Part shown: piece by piece, positions 38,711-47,371 of the stretch
Layout: each line of letters begins with the position of its first letter
How positions within the stretch are numbered: position 1 is the first letter of the stretch
Origin: Tardiphaga robiniae
GTDB taxonomy: Bacteria; Pseudomonadota; Alphaproteobacteria; Rhizobiales; Xanthobacteraceae
Assembly (NCBI RefSeq): GCF_001618955.1
Contig: NZ_LVYV01000001.1
Span: 124,001 to 188,000 of the forward strand
DNA length: 64,000 nucleotides
Direction of reading: 5' to 3'
Notes under the pieces: model-generated
What the model was told of the DNA's origin: nothing
Database searches by the model: none
The model's input: only the letters and a program-made list of their open reading frames with translations
Position numbers and translations under genes: made by a program

Positions 38711-39403
38711 CTAACGGATGATACTGATGCGCTTCTGCAAGCGCTTCACGAAGAACGAGGCGGTGAAGCAGATCAGGAAGTAGACCAGCGCCGCGAATAG
38801 ATACATTTCGGTGAGACGACCGTCGCGCTGCGCGACCTTGGATGCCGCCCCGAGAAAGTCAGTGATCGACAGCACGTAGACCAGCGATGTGTCCTGGAAC
38901 AGCACGATGGTCTGGGTGAAGATCACCGGCAGCATGTTGCGGAACGCCTGCGGCAGCACGACATGGCGCATCACCTCACGATAGTTGAGGCCGATGGCAT
39001 AGCCGGCCATCACCTGCCCCCGCGGCACCGACTGGATGCCGGCCCGCATGATCTCCGAGAAATAGGCAGCCTCGAACAACGTGAAGGTGACGATGGTCGA
39101 TGCATAGGCGCCGACCTGCACCGGCTGATCGGATCGGATGATCCACTGCCCGACATAGGGCATCAGGAAGTAGAACAGGAAGATCACCAGCACGAGCGGC
39201 AGCGAGCGCATCAGATTGACGTAGCTCACCGCAAAGCCCGACAGCACGGCACTGGACGATAGCCGCATCATCGCAATCAAGGTGCCGAGGATGAGACCGA
39301 AGACCGTCGCAATTGCCGTCAGCGTGAGGGTGAACGCCATGCCCTGCTGAAACAGGTAAGGCAGGCTGCGCCAGATGACGTCGTAATCGAAATTGCTGAA
39401 CAT
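38711..39403 (-). CDS. gltK: Glutamate/aspartate ABC transporter permease
   Basis: A 230-residue HisM-type permease with about five helices. Typical features are the polar-amino-acid entry [35 protein letters not shown] and the EAA loop [23 protein letters not shown]. It pairs with GltJ to form the channel. Only three bases separate its ATG from the gltJ stop, so translation is coupled. Confidence 0.92.
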   Translation of the reverse strand: MFSNFDYDVIWRSLPYLFQQGMAFTLTLTAIATVFGLILGTLIAMMRLSSSAVLSGFAVSYVNLMRSLPLVLVIFLFYFLMPYVGQWIIRSDQPVQVGAYASTIVTFTLFEAAYFSEIMRAGIQSVPRGQVMAGYAIGLNYREVMRHVVLPQAFRNMLPVIFTQTIVLFQDTSLVYVLSITDFLGAASKVAQRDGRLTEMYLFAALVYFLICFTASFFVKRLQKRISIIR

Positions 39404-39406
39404 CGC

Positions 39407-40138
39407 TTATTTCCCCTCGTTGAAGCCGGGGATCGCCAGGCGCTTTTCGAGGATGCGCATTCCGATCGTCACGACGGCGCTGAGGACGAGGTAGATGGCG
39501 GCAGCAGCCGAGAAGGCCTCGAACACCTGGAACGAGAATTCCTGCATGGATCGCGCCCGTGCCGTCAGCTCAAGCACACCGATGGTCAGCGCCGGCGCCG
39601 TGTTCTTGATGGTGTTGAGAAATTCGGACGTCAGCGGCGGAAAGATGATGCGATAGGCTAGCGGAAGCAGGATGTAGCGATAGGTCTGCCAGGTGGTGAG
39701 GCCAATGGCCGTGCCGGCCATGCGCTGGCCCTTTGGCAGTGCATTGATGCCGGCGGTGATCTGTGCGGCGACACGCGAGGACATATAGAAACCAAGCCCG
39801 AGCATCGCGGCGATGAACGGCCCGTTGCGCAGTTGCTTGATCCAGATGCCGAGATCGCCGGGCAAAAGTTCGGGAACGACGAAGAACCAGATGAACAGCT
39901 GCACCAGCAGCGGAATGTTGCGAAACATCTCGATATAGGCATTACCGACAAACACCGCCCAGCGCGCAGGCAGGGTCCGCATGATGCCGATCAGAGAGCC
40001 CATCACGAACGCGATGAACCAGGCGCAGAGTGCGAGCAGGATCGTGACCTGAAGGCCGCTCATCAGCGAGCCAAAATAGGTCCCCGTCGCATCAGGCGTC
40101 TGATCCCAGAAGATTCCCCAATTCCAGTTATAGTTCAC
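39407..40138 (-). CDS. gltJ: Glutamate/aspartate ABC transporter permease
   Basis: A 243-residue permease beginning VNYNWNWGIFWDQ, matching the E. coli GltJ N-terminus (DWNWGIF). That places the start at GTG 40138, seven bases after a GGGGGT ribosome site. The open frame continues upstream to 40324, but only through a dispersed repeat. It has about five helices, MFRNIPLLVQLFIWFFVVPEL, and an EAA loop around AGINALPKGQRMAGTAIGL. The unusual GTG start would have been missed by taking the first ATG. Confidence 0.9.
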   Translation of the reverse strand: MNYNWNWGIFWDQTPDATGTYFGSLMSGLQVTILLALCAWFIAFVMGSLIGIMRTLPARWAVFVGNAYIEMFRNIPLLVQLFIWFFVVPELLPGDLGIWIKQLRNGPFIAAMLGLGFYMSSRVAAQITAGINALPKGQRMAGTAIGLTTWQTYRYILLPLAYRIIFPPLTSEFLNTIKNTAPALTIGVLELTARARSMQEFSFQVFEAFSAAAAIYLVLSAVVTIGMRILEKRLAIPGFNEGK

Positions 40139-40196
40139 GCATTCACCCCCACGCGCCGTCCCAAGCCAAAAGCCCATGCAATGGCCGGGCCATTGC

Positions 40197-40360
40197 TTCT
40201 TCCCTCGCCCCGCCTGCGGGGAGAGGGTGGATCGAACGACCGAAGGTCGTTCGAGACGGGTGAGGGGGAGCCAGTGTTTTACTCGCTGCCTCCCCCTCAC
40301 CCGTCTTACACGCGCTACGCGCATGTAAGACGACCTCTCCCCGCAGGCGAGGAGAGGTAA
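40197..40360. repeat. Dispersed GC-rich intergenic repeat (copy 3) inside the glt operon
   Basis: CCCTCGCCCCGCCTGCGGGGAGAGGGTGGATCGAACG in pieces, then GAGACGGGTGAGGGGGA, and a mirrored half ending CCTCTCCCCGCAGGCGAGGAGAGG. The two halves can fold into long hairpins in the gltI-gltJ spacer. Such hairpins can stabilise the upstream mRNA, which would raise binding-protein over permease levels; that is inference. Confidence 0.7.
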
Positions 40361-40367
40361 GCAAGGG

Positions 40368-41285
40368 TTAGTTGGCTGCGTAGGCGTCGGGATCAGGCGA
40401 ATCCGACGGGCTGGTGAAGGCCTTCTTCTGTTCTGCTCCCATCGGGACGTTCAGATTGAGGCCCTTCGGCGGGATCTTCTGCGTGAACCACTTGTCATAG
40501 ATCTTGGCGCCTTCCGGGCTCTTGTAGAGCTCGGCAGTGGCCGCATCGACAACCTTCTTGAACGGCGCATCCTCCTTGCGCAGCATGATGCCGTAAGGTT
40601 CGGCCTTGGAGAATGCGTCCTTCGAGATCACATAGGCACTCGGATCGCGCGCACCGGCAGCAAGGCTGGCGAGCAGAATGTCATCCATCACGAAGGCTAC
40701 AGCGCGGTCGGTCTCGACCATCAGGAATGCTTCAGCGTGATCCTTGGCGGGAATGACGTTGATGCCGAGATTGCGGGCGGCATTGGCTTCGGTGAGCTGC
40801 TTGATGTTGGTGGTGCCGGAGGTCGAGACCACCGACTTGCCCTTCAGATCGTCGATCTTGTCGAGCTTGGCGGCCTTCTTCGACACGAAGCGGCTGGCGG
40901 TCAGGAAGTGCGTATTGGTGAAGGCAACCTGCTTCTGGCGATCGGCATTGTTGGTGGTCGAACCGCATTCGAGATCGACGGTGCCGTTGGCAATCAGCGG
41001 AATACGGGTGGCCGAGGTGACCGGATTGAGCTTCACCTCGATCTTGTCGTTCTTCAGCTCTTTCTTCACCGCATCGACGATCTTGTAGCAGATGTCCATG
41101 GCGAAGCCGACGGGCTTCTGGTTGTCATCGAGATAAGAGAACGGCACCGAGGAATCGCGGAAGCCGATGGTGATGGCGCCGGTGTCCTTGATCTTCTTGA
41201 GCGTGCCGGTGAGCTCCTGAGCGCCCGCCTGCGTCGTGCAGACCGCCGCGGCGATCATGGTCCCCAACAGAAAAATTCGTTTCAT
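40368..41285 (-). CDS. gltI: Glutamate/aspartate ABC transporter periplasmic binding protein
   Basis: A 305-residue exported solute-binding protein of family 3. The signal peptide (about 1-28, cleavage before QELTG) is followed by ITIGFRDSSVPFSYLDDNQKPVGFAMDIC, then ECGSTTNNADRQKQVAFTNTHF, which is typical of glutamate/aspartate binders. The ATG at 41285 lies six bases after GGAGAGGG; the in-frame start at 41303 is not supported. First gene of gltIJKL, with a likely sigma-54 promoter about 80 bases upstream. AatJ-type transporters in pseudomonads are also RpoN-dependent. Confidence 0.92.
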   Translation of the reverse strand: MKRIFLLGTMIAAAVCTTQAGAQELTGTLKKIKDTGAITIGFRDSSVPFSYLDDNQKPVGFAMDICYKIVDAVKKELKNDKIEVKLNPVTSATRIPLIANGTVDLECGSTTNNADRQKQVAFTNTHFLTASRFVSKKAAKLDKIDDLKGKSVVSTSGTTNIKQLTEANAARNLGINVIPAKDHAEAFLMVETDRAVAFVMDDILLASLAAGARDPSAYVISKDAFSKAEPYGIMLRKEDAPFKKVVDAATAELYKSPEGAKIYDKWFTQKIPPKGLNLNVPMGAEQKKAFTSPSDSPDPDAYAAN

Positions 41286-41364
41286 AGTCCCTCTCCTCAA
41301 CACAGTCCGATCTCACGCCGAACGACTCTCTTTCCGAGCGCCCCGGCGCGACCGCCCGGGATGC

Positions 41365-41381
41365 TTGCACAATCGGGGCCA
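41365..41381 (-). promoter_or_regulatory. Probable sigma-54 promoter of gltIJKL
   Basis: On the minus strand TTGGCCCCGATTGTGCA has GG (41380-41379), exactly ten bases, then GC (41368-41367). It departs from consensus at one base in each half (TGGCCC for TGGCAC, GTGCA for TTGCA). The transcript would start near 41355, giving a 70-base leader. Confidence 0.5.
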
Positions 41382-41446
41382 AAACGGAATTGCCCGATCG
41401 GACGACAATAGTTTGTTCTAAACTCCCGTTCCCGTACAACCCGGTC

Positions 41447-42865
41447 ATGAGCAACGCCCTGCATGCGCTTTGTGACGCAGGCGCCGCCGGCGCCACGGAA
41501 AAGATCGATGATATCAGCCATCCCCGCCTGGTAATCGCCACCACGATTCTGGCCTCCAGCGTGGCCTTTATCGACGGATCGGTGGTGAATGTCGGACTTC
41601 CTGCCATTGCAGCGAGTTTTCAGGCCGATGCCGTCGACCTGCAATGGGTGATCAATGCCTATCTGTTGCCGCTCAGTGCACTTCTTTTGCTCGGCGGTGC
41701 AGCAGGCGACCGCTTCGGCCGCCGCAGACTTCTGATCTGGGGCGTTGGCCTGTTTGCGCTGGCCTCGCTGGCCTGCGCTGTGGCGCCCAGCCTGCCTCTG
41801 CTGTTGGCCGCCCGTTTTTTGCAGGGTGTCAGCGCGGCGATGCTGATGCCGAACAGCCTGACGATCCTCGGCCAGACGTTTTCCGGCGAAGCCAAGGGGC
41901 GCGCCATCGGCATCTGGGCTGCCAGCGGCGCTGCTGCAGGCGCACTCGGCCCGGTGTTGGGCGGATGGCTGATCGACATCGGCAGCTGGCATCTCATCTT
42001 TCTCATCAATGTGCCGATCGCGCTGGCGGCGATGGCGCTTGCCTGGCTTGGCATCCCCCGCGACCGACACGACAGCGACGAGCCGCTCGATAGTTTCGGC
42101 GCCATCCTCGCGACTGCGGGACTTGGCCTGACCACCTGGAGTCTGACCGAAGCTACGTCACATGATTGGGCGGGTTTCACGCTCGGCGCGCTGGTCGCTG
42201 GGCTCCTGCTGTTGCTTGTGTTCGTGTGGGTGGAAGGCCGCAAAGGCGAACGCGCGATGATGCCGCTTGCACTGTTCGGGTCGGCGAGCTTCGTCGGCCT
42301 GACGCTACTGACATTCTTGTTGTACGGCGCACTCGGCGGGCTGTTCGTCCTGATGCCTTATCTCCTGATCGAAGCCGTCGGCTACACGGCGACGCAGGCT
42401 GGTGCCGCGCTACTGCCTTTGCCGCTTGTCATCTCTTTGACATCACCGCTCGCCGGTTCGCTCGCAGCCAGAACCGGCCCGAGGATCATGCTGACGCTGG
42501 GACCGGTGATTGTGGCGTTGGGTTTTCTGCTGGCGCTCCGGATTGGTCCCGACACCAGCTACTGGACCAGTGTCTTCCCCGCCATGGTCGTCATCGCCAT
42601 CGGCATGGCCGGCGCCGTCGCGCCTCTGACGACGGCCGTGCTGATGTCAGTCGATGCGCGTCACACCGGGTCAGCATCGGGCTTCAACAGCGCGGTCGCA
42701 CGCACTGGCGGCCTTGTGGTCACGGCGCTGATCGGATCAGTCATGGCGGCAAAGGGACCGGCGCTGATCAGCGCCTTTGCAGCAGCGACAGTGGCGGGTG
42801 CTGTGCTCTGCGTCGCAGCGGCGCTCAGCGCGTTGCTGTTGATAGCGGCGCGACCGCAGCCATGA
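41447..42865 (+). CDS. MFS transporter, DHA2-type (14-helix) drug exporter
   Basis: A 472-residue membrane protein of the EmrB/QacA type. It has TTILASSVAFIDGSVVNVGLPAI, the motif A loop GAAGDRFGRRRLL, motif C GPVLGGWL, and about 14 hydrophobic helices. Members export drugs or metabolites with proton entry. The ATG at 41447 gives the usual start. It is divergent from gltI and its last 41 bases overlap the 3' end of the convergent hydrolase gene. Substrate unknown. Confidence 0.85.
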   Translation: MSNALHALCDAGAAGATEKIDDISHPRLVIATTILASSVAFIDGSVVNVGLPAIAASFQADAVDLQWVINAYLLPLSALLLLGGAAGDRFGRRRLLIWGVGLFALASLACAVAPSLPLLLAARFLQGVSAAMLMPNSLTILGQTFSGEAKGRAIGIWAASGAAAGALGPVLGGWLIDIGSWHLIFLINVPIALAAMALAWLGIPRDRHDSDEPLDSFGAILATAGLGLTTWSLTEATSHDWAGFTLGALVAGLLLLLVFVWVEGRKGERAMMPLALFGSASFVGLTLLTFLLYGALGGLFVLMPYLLIEAVGYTATQAGAALLPLPLVISLTSPLAGSLAARTGPRIMLTLGPVIVALGFLLALRIGPDTSYWTSVFPAMVVIAIGMAGAVAPLTTAVLMSVDARHTGSASGFNSAVARTGGLVVTALIGSVMAAKGPALISAFAAATVAGAVLCVAAALSALLLIAARPQP

Positions 42866-43646
42866 CGCCGCCGCGCTGCCTGCGGCCGGCCACCGCCTCG
42901 CCGAAGGCCTGAAACAGCGTACGATTGATCGGATTGATCTGCGGGTCGTATTCGGCATGCCATTGCACACCGAGCGCGAAGCTCGGCGCATCGGCAATAC
43001 GGATAGCCTCGATGGTACCGTCCTCGGCTATGCCCTCGATCACCACCCGCTCGCCGGGGATGTCGATGCCCTGACCATGCAGGGAATTGACCGTGATGGT
43101 CTCGCGCCCCAACAGGCTGGCGAAGGTGCCGTTGCTGGTCAGATGCACTTCGTGGCGATCGGCGAATACAACGGCCGGATCGGGATGGATCTCGCCGCTC
43201 TCGAGCCTGGGCATACGGTGATTGATACGGCCGGGAATTTCGCGGATCTCGGGATGCAGCGAACCGCCGAACGCAACGTTCATCTCTTGCAATCCGCGGC
43301 AGATACCGAAGATCGGCACCCCGCGCGCGACACAGGCTTCGATCATGGCCAGAGCCACCGCATCGCGGCCATTGTCATAGGGCTCGTGACGGGCATGGGC
43401 TTCCATGCCGAACCGGGTCGGGTGGACATTGGCCCGCGCGCCAGTGAGCAGGATGCCATCGACCAGATCGAGCACCTGGCCTATATCGGTGATGTCGGGG
43501 GTGCCGGCAAACATCATCGGCAGGGCATTGGCCACTTCCGCGACCGCACGAAGGTTGTTTTCTCCGACCGCCTGGACGGAGAACCTGTTCTCAATGCGAT
43601 ACGCGTTGCCGATCACGCCGATTACCGGCCGGGTCTTCGTTGGCAT
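42825..43646 (-). CDS. Class I glutamine amidotransferase-like gamma-glutamyl hydrolase (PuuD-type)
   Basis: A 273-residue member of the peptidase C26 / class I GATase family, with the nucleophile Cys116 in GICRGLQEMNVAFGG and the catalytic His and Glu in VQWHAEYDP. PuuD relatives release GABA from gamma-glutamyl-GABA during putrescine use; others cut gamma-glutamyl amides. No other polyamine genes lie in the window, so the substrate is open. Its 3' end overlaps the MFS gene by 41 bases in convergent orientation, allowing antisense pairing of the two mRNAs. Confidence 0.82.
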   Translation of the reverse strand: MPTKTRPVIGVIGNAYRIENRFSVQAVGENNLRAVAEVANALPMMFAGTPDITDIGQVLDLVDGILLTGARANVHPTRFGMEAHARHEPYDNGRDAVALAMIEACVARGVPIFGICRGLQEMNVAFGGSLHPEIREIPGRINHRMPRLESGEIHPDPAVVFADRHEVHLTSNGTFASLLGRETITVNSLHGQGIDIPGERVVIEGIAEDGTIEAIRIADAPSFALGVQWHAEYDPQINPINRTLFQAFGEAVAGRRQRGGVMAAVAPLSTATR

Positions 43647-43820
43647 CAGCTTCCGGTCGAAAAGTCCTGGACCATTGAGCTATAGCCGAGTCACGGCGTG
43701 AACACGACTGGTTCCGAAACAAAACTGTCACCAAACGGAGCATTCGGGAAAGAAACGTCTCCGGACGCCTGAAAAGGCACCAATCTGGCAGTATTCGGAG
43801 GATTAGCTGACGGTTTTGGA

Positions 43821-43895
43821 TGGTGGGCGCGACAGGGATCGAACCTGTGACCCCTTCCATGTCAAGGAAGTGCTCTCCCGCTGAGCTACGCGCCC
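43821..43895 (-). tRNA. tRNA-Val (anticodon GAC)
   Basis: Read on the minus strand, GGGCGCG opens the acceptor stem (43895-43889) and pairs with CGCGCCC (43831-43825), followed by A and an encoded CCA (43823-43821). TAGCTCAG D-arm, anticodon stem CTTCC/GGAAG around TTGACAT (anticodon GAC), and T-loop GGTTCGATCC are all present. It is 75 bases long and stands alone. Confidence 0.97.
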
Positions 43896-44023
43896 TAAGA
43901 ACCGGTCGTTACGGGTGTGGGGTCTATAACGAGTCAAACCCGGACAAGCAAGGATGCCGAAGGGCCAATCCTTGCCTCATTTGCAGGAAATCCAAGAAAG
44001 AAATCCAGGAAAGCGGGCTGCCC

Positions 44024-44383
44024 TCAGGCAGCCAGCATCTTGTTCACTTCGCTGACCAATTCGCGCAGGTGGACCGGCTTGGACAGCACCTTGGCGTTTT
44101 TCGGCGCTTCCGAGTCGGAATTCAGCGCCACCGCGGCGAAACCGGTGATGAACATGATCTTGATGTCGGGGTCGAGTTCGCTGGCGCGGCGCGCCAGTTC
44201 GATCCCGTCCATCTCCGGCATCACGATGTCCGTTAGAAGCATTTCAAAGGGTTCCTCGCGGAGTCTCTGATAGGCTGACATCCCGTTATCGTGGTGCGAC
44301 ACCTGAAAACCGGCGTTTTCCAACGCCTTCACCAGGAAGCGGCGCATGTCGTTGTCGTCTTCTGCGAGAAGGATTTTGTGCAT
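44024..44383 (-). CDS. cpdR: Single-domain response regulator CpdR
   Basis: A 119-residue receiver domain nearly identical in its core to Caulobacter CpdR (EEPFEMLLTDIVMPEMDGIELARRA, DPDIKIMFITGFAAVAL). It has acidic pocket Asp9-Asp10, phospho-acceptor Asp52, and Lys102 in LSKP. CpdR controls delivery of substrates to the ClpXP protease in the cell cycle, active when unphosphorylated. No output domain. Located near the amidohydrolase and hisN, an order common in this group. Confidence 0.93.
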   Translation of the reverse strand: MHKILLAEDDNDMRRFLVKALENAGFQVSHHDNGMSAYQRLREEPFEMLLTDIVMPEMDGIELARRASELDPDIKIMFITGFAAVALNSDSEAPKNAKVLSKPVHLRELVSEVNKMLAA

Positions 44384-44675
44384 GGCGGTTGGATGTCGAA
44401 CCCGAATGAGAGGACCTGTTCGCCCACTAAGCCCGAGGTCTGGTAAATTTCGGGTGAAGGTGATCAGCGCAGACTGTGCATAAGCGTCTCAAGATGGTGC
44501 GCCAGAACGCCGTGAAACACAACAAATGAGCGCGTTTCTCGCGATCGCCGCGCCTGCGGAAGGTTTTTAACTTGGCAGACTTGTTTCGGTTATCGACAAT
44601 GCAGCCTCACAATGTGCCGGTTTTCTGCCAGACTGGGCAAACCGAAGAACGCGGCTGCAGGGACGATGCGCGACG

Positions 44676-45563
44676 ATGACCCAGTTTGACGGTGAGCTGT
44701 CGCCTCCCTTCGAGATCGTCGAGCCTGCCAACTGGCGCGCACCGATCATTTTCAATTCCCCGCATTCCGGCTCGGTCTATCCGGCGGAATTCCTCAGTGC
44801 GTCCCGCATCGACGTGACCGCGCTGCGCCGCTCGGAAGATTCATTCATGGACGAATTGATCGCCGGATTGAGCGATCGCGGCTTTCCGGTGGTCCGGGTG
44901 CATTTCCCGCGCTCCTATGTGGACGTCAATCGCGAGCCCTATGAGCTCGATCCGCGGATGTTCAACGGCCGACTGCCCAGTTTTGCCAATACCCGCTCGA
45001 TGCGGGTCGCGGGTGGCCTCGGCACGATTCCCCGGGTGGTCGGCGACGGCCAGGAGATTTACCGCGAGCGACTGGACGTCGATGACGCCCTCACCCGGAT
45101 CGAGGCGCTGTACAAGCCGTACCACCGCGCCCTGCGTCGCCTGATCAACAAGGCGCACCAGACATTCGGCACGGTGATCCTGGTGGATTGCCACTCGATG
45201 CCCTCGATCGGAATTTCCCGTGAGGAACCGCGCCGCCCGGACGTGGTCGTCGGTGACCGCTATGGCACCAGCTGCGCCACTATCCTGGCCGAGGTGGTCG
45301 AACACACATTCGGCGGCCTCGGCTATTCCCTGGGCCGTAACAAGCCCTATGCCGGCGGCTTCATTACCGAGCATTACGGCAACCCGGCCAGTGGGCTGCA
45401 TGCCATCCAGATCGAGCTGAACCGGGCGATCTATATGGACGAACGCCGCCGCGAGCGGACCGCCCGCTTCAACCAGATTGCTGCCGATTTCACCGTTCTG
45501 GCCGATGCGCTGGCGAAGATCCCGCTGGACAGCCTCGGCCCATTCCAGGCCGCCGCCGAATAG
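44676..45563 (+). CDS. N-formylglutamate amidohydrolase family protein
   Basis: A 295-residue zinc hydrolase family protein (HutG/N-formylglutamate deformylase fold). It shows IIFNSPHSGSVYPAEF with the metal-binding His, RSEDSFMDEL, YVDVNREPYELD, VDCHSMPS and FITEHYGNPASGLHAIQIELNR. The family splits N-formyl-glutamate to formate and glutamate in histidine breakdown, but hut genes are absent here, so another N-acyl amino acid could be the substrate. It is divergent from cpdR, with a 292-base gap. Confidence 0.85.
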   Translation: MTQFDGELSPPFEIVEPANWRAPIIFNSPHSGSVYPAEFLSASRIDVTALRRSEDSFMDELIAGLSDRGFPVVRVHFPRSYVDVNREPYELDPRMFNGRLPSFANTRSMRVAGGLGTIPRVVGDGQEIYRERLDVDDALTRIEALYKPYHRALRRLINKAHQTFGTVILVDCHSMPSIGISREEPRRPDVVVGDRYGTSCATILAEVVEHTFGGLGYSLGRNKPYAGGFITEHYGNPASGLHAIQIELNRAIYMDERRRERTARFNQIAADFTVLADALAKIPLDSLGPFQAAAE

Positions 45564-45791
45564 GCTGGGGCCAAACATCTCGCCGGGGTTCGAACCGTCA
45601 CTCAATCAGATGTGGTATTTAGAACCGTGACCGCTGGGTCATAATAGGTGCTTATTTCCTGCGACAAATTGTCAATTGCCGCTGGATTTAGAGATGGGGC
45701 AGAGTTTTACCACTGGGATTCATGCAACCTTAGGTTATTCCCACCACCGTGGTTCCGCGGATTGGAACCGCGCAACATGGCAGGAGAGAAC

Positions 45792-45956
45792 ATGAAGAAC
45801 ATGATCAAGAAATTCTGGTCGGACGAATCGGGAGCGACTGCGATCGAATACGGGCTGATTGCCGCTGGCATCTCGCTGGCCATCATTGCCGTCGTCAACG
45901 GCCTCGGCACCAACCTCAATGGCAAGTTCACCGACATCAATACGTCGCTGAAGTAG
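45792..45956 (+). CDS. Flp/Fap type IVb pilin
   Basis: A 54-residue prepilin with a short basic leader (MKNMIKKFWSDESG), cleavage by prepilin peptidase expected after Gly14, the +5 Glu (Glu19) and Tyr in ATAIEYGLIAAG, and a hydrophobic helix to about residue 40. Flp pilins assemble Tad pili for surface attachment. AGGAGA lies six bases before the ATG. No tad/cpa assembly genes are in the window, so this is an orphan or dispersed pilin copy. Confidence 0.92.
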   Translation: MKNMIKKFWSDESGATAIEYGLIAAGISLAIIAVVNGLGTNLNGKFTDINTSLK

Positions 45957-46132
45957 CCTCTGCGACGACGTGGACACCGGCTTGAGGTTCTCAGCCGAAT
46001 AAGTCTTGCTTGATGACTGACGTCGCAATGGGCCCGAGGCTGTCGGGGTGCCAGACGACGAACAGGCCAGGCGACACAAAGACAATTGCCGGCAGCCACG
46101 TCGGCACGCCGTGATGCAAAACTCCTCCGACA

Positions 46133-46221
46133 AGAAAAAAGGACCGCTTGCGATAGCAAGCGGTCCAAGTCTAGGGAGGAAACGCCCAAGGAGGGCAGCG
46201 ATAGCGCAAGCGCTACCGCAC
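46133..46221 (-). ncRNA. Candidate AbcR (alpha-r15) family small regulatory RNA
   Basis: A minus-strand intrinsic terminator (perfect 11-bp stem 46166-46141, then six T) stands in a 622-base gap with no minus-strand gene. Upstream of it the RNA would fold as stem-loop 1 (GUAGCGC/GCGCUAU), stem-loop 2 (GCCC-UCCUU-GGGC) and a single-stranded GUUUCCUCCCUAGACUU, then the terminator. Three stem-loops, with anti-Shine-Dalgarno UCCUU and CCUCCC in the loop and linker, are the hallmark of AbcR sRNAs, which repress ABC-transporter mRNAs in rhizobia, Agrobacterium and Brucella. Ends are predicted. It is convergent with flp. Confidence 0.65.
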
Positions 46222-46227
46222 CGCAAC

Positions 46228-46256
46228 AATATGCAGCCGCGACGCACCAAGTGCAA
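46228..46256 (-). promoter_or_regulatory. Sigma-70-type promoter for the small RNA
   Basis: On the minus strand TTGCAC (46256-46251), 17 bases, CATATT (46233-46228). The start would be near 46221, just before stem-loop 1. Confidence 0.5.
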
Positions 46257-46578
46257 GAGTTTTCGGGCAAATTTCCATGCAAATTTCGCATGGTGATCGC
46301 ACCGTTCAGGCATAGGCGTCATAATTTCTATAAGCAGAATCAATGCGATATAGAAATGACAGTAGCTTTGACCCATTTAAGGAATGATCTTAAATTCATT
46401 CTATTGGCCAATTTCTGATGCCGGACATCAGGAATCTTAGGGAAATCGCAACCCGATTCAGCGCCGTGGTTTAGGGGAATCGCAGAGAGATTTCGATCAC
46501 CGCAGATGCGAGTCGTTGCCCTGCGCTGTATAGGAAGCGACACGTCCCCATCCAGCAGCCGCAACAAAGGACCTCTCC

Positions 46579-47361
46579 GTGACGGTCATCGACTTCAACG
46601 CCTTCATTGGTCGTCTTGCGACCTCGTCGGGCGAGACCATCCTGCCGTTCTTTCGCACCTCGCTGAGTATCGACAACAAGAACAGCACCGATTTCGACCC
46701 GGTCACGGAAGCCGACCGCGCCGCCGAAGCGGTGATGCGCCGGCTGATCAAGGCCAACTTCCCCCAGCACGGCATTGTTGGCGAGGAATTCGGTACCGAA
46801 CGCGAAGACGCCGAATATGTCTGGGTGCTCGACCCGATCGACGGCACCAAATCCTTCATCTCCGGCTTCCCGATCTGGGGCACGCTGATCGCGCTGCTGC
46901 ATCGGGGCACACCGGTCTATGGCATGATGCACCAGCCCTATATCGGCGAGCGCTTCAGCGGCGACAGCGGCTCGGCGCGCTACCAGGGCGCCAACAACAC
47001 CACCCGCAAGCTTGCCGTGCGCCGTTGCGCATCGTTGAAAGATGCCACGCTGTTCACGACCAGCCCGCGGCTGATGAACGACGCCGATCGCGCAAAATTT
47101 CAGGACGTCGAAAAAGGTGTGCGGCTGACGCGCTACGGCGGCGATTGCTATTCCTATTGCATGCTCGCCGCTGGCCATCTCGATCTCGTCATCGAGACCG
47201 AGCTGAAGCCCTACGATATCGCAGCCCTGATCCCGATCATCACCGGCGCCGGCGGCGTGGTGACAACCTGGGAGGGCAAGCCCGCGCAGAACGGTGGCCG
47301 CATCGTCGCTGCCGGCGACCCGCGCGTGCATGAGGCCGCGCTGAAGATCCTCAACGCCTGA
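46579..47361 (+). CDS. hisN: Histidinol-phosphatase, inositol-monophosphatase family
   Basis: A 260-residue Mg-dependent phosphatase with the family signatures GEE (68-70), WVLDPIDGTKSF (metal ligands Asp85 and Asp88) and the C-terminal KPYDIAALIPIITGAGG. The IMPase-type HisN removes phosphate from histidinol phosphate, the penultimate step of histidine synthesis in many Actinobacteria and alphaproteobacteria. The start follows AAAGGACC. Its nearness to the N-formylglutamate hydrolase is usual in Rhizobiales. Confidence 0.85.
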   Translation: MTVIDFNAFIGRLATSSGETILPFFRTSLSIDNKNSTDFDPVTEADRAAEAVMRRLIKANFPQHGIVGEEFGTEREDAEYVWVLDPIDGTKSFISGFPIWGTLIALLHRGTPVYGMMHQPYIGERFSGDSGSARYQGANNTTRKLAVRRCASLKDATLFTTSPRLMNDADRAKFQDVEKGVRLTRYGGDCYSYCMLAAGHLDLVIETELKPYDIAALIPIITGAGGVVTTWEGKPAQNGGRIVAAGDPRVHEAALKILNA

Positions 47362-47371
47362 TCGGGCACTG

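Noticed and set aside
43821-43895. tRNA-Val as an integration site
   Set aside because: No integrase and no duplicated tRNA 3' end seen nearby; the neighbours are ordinary chromosomal genes.
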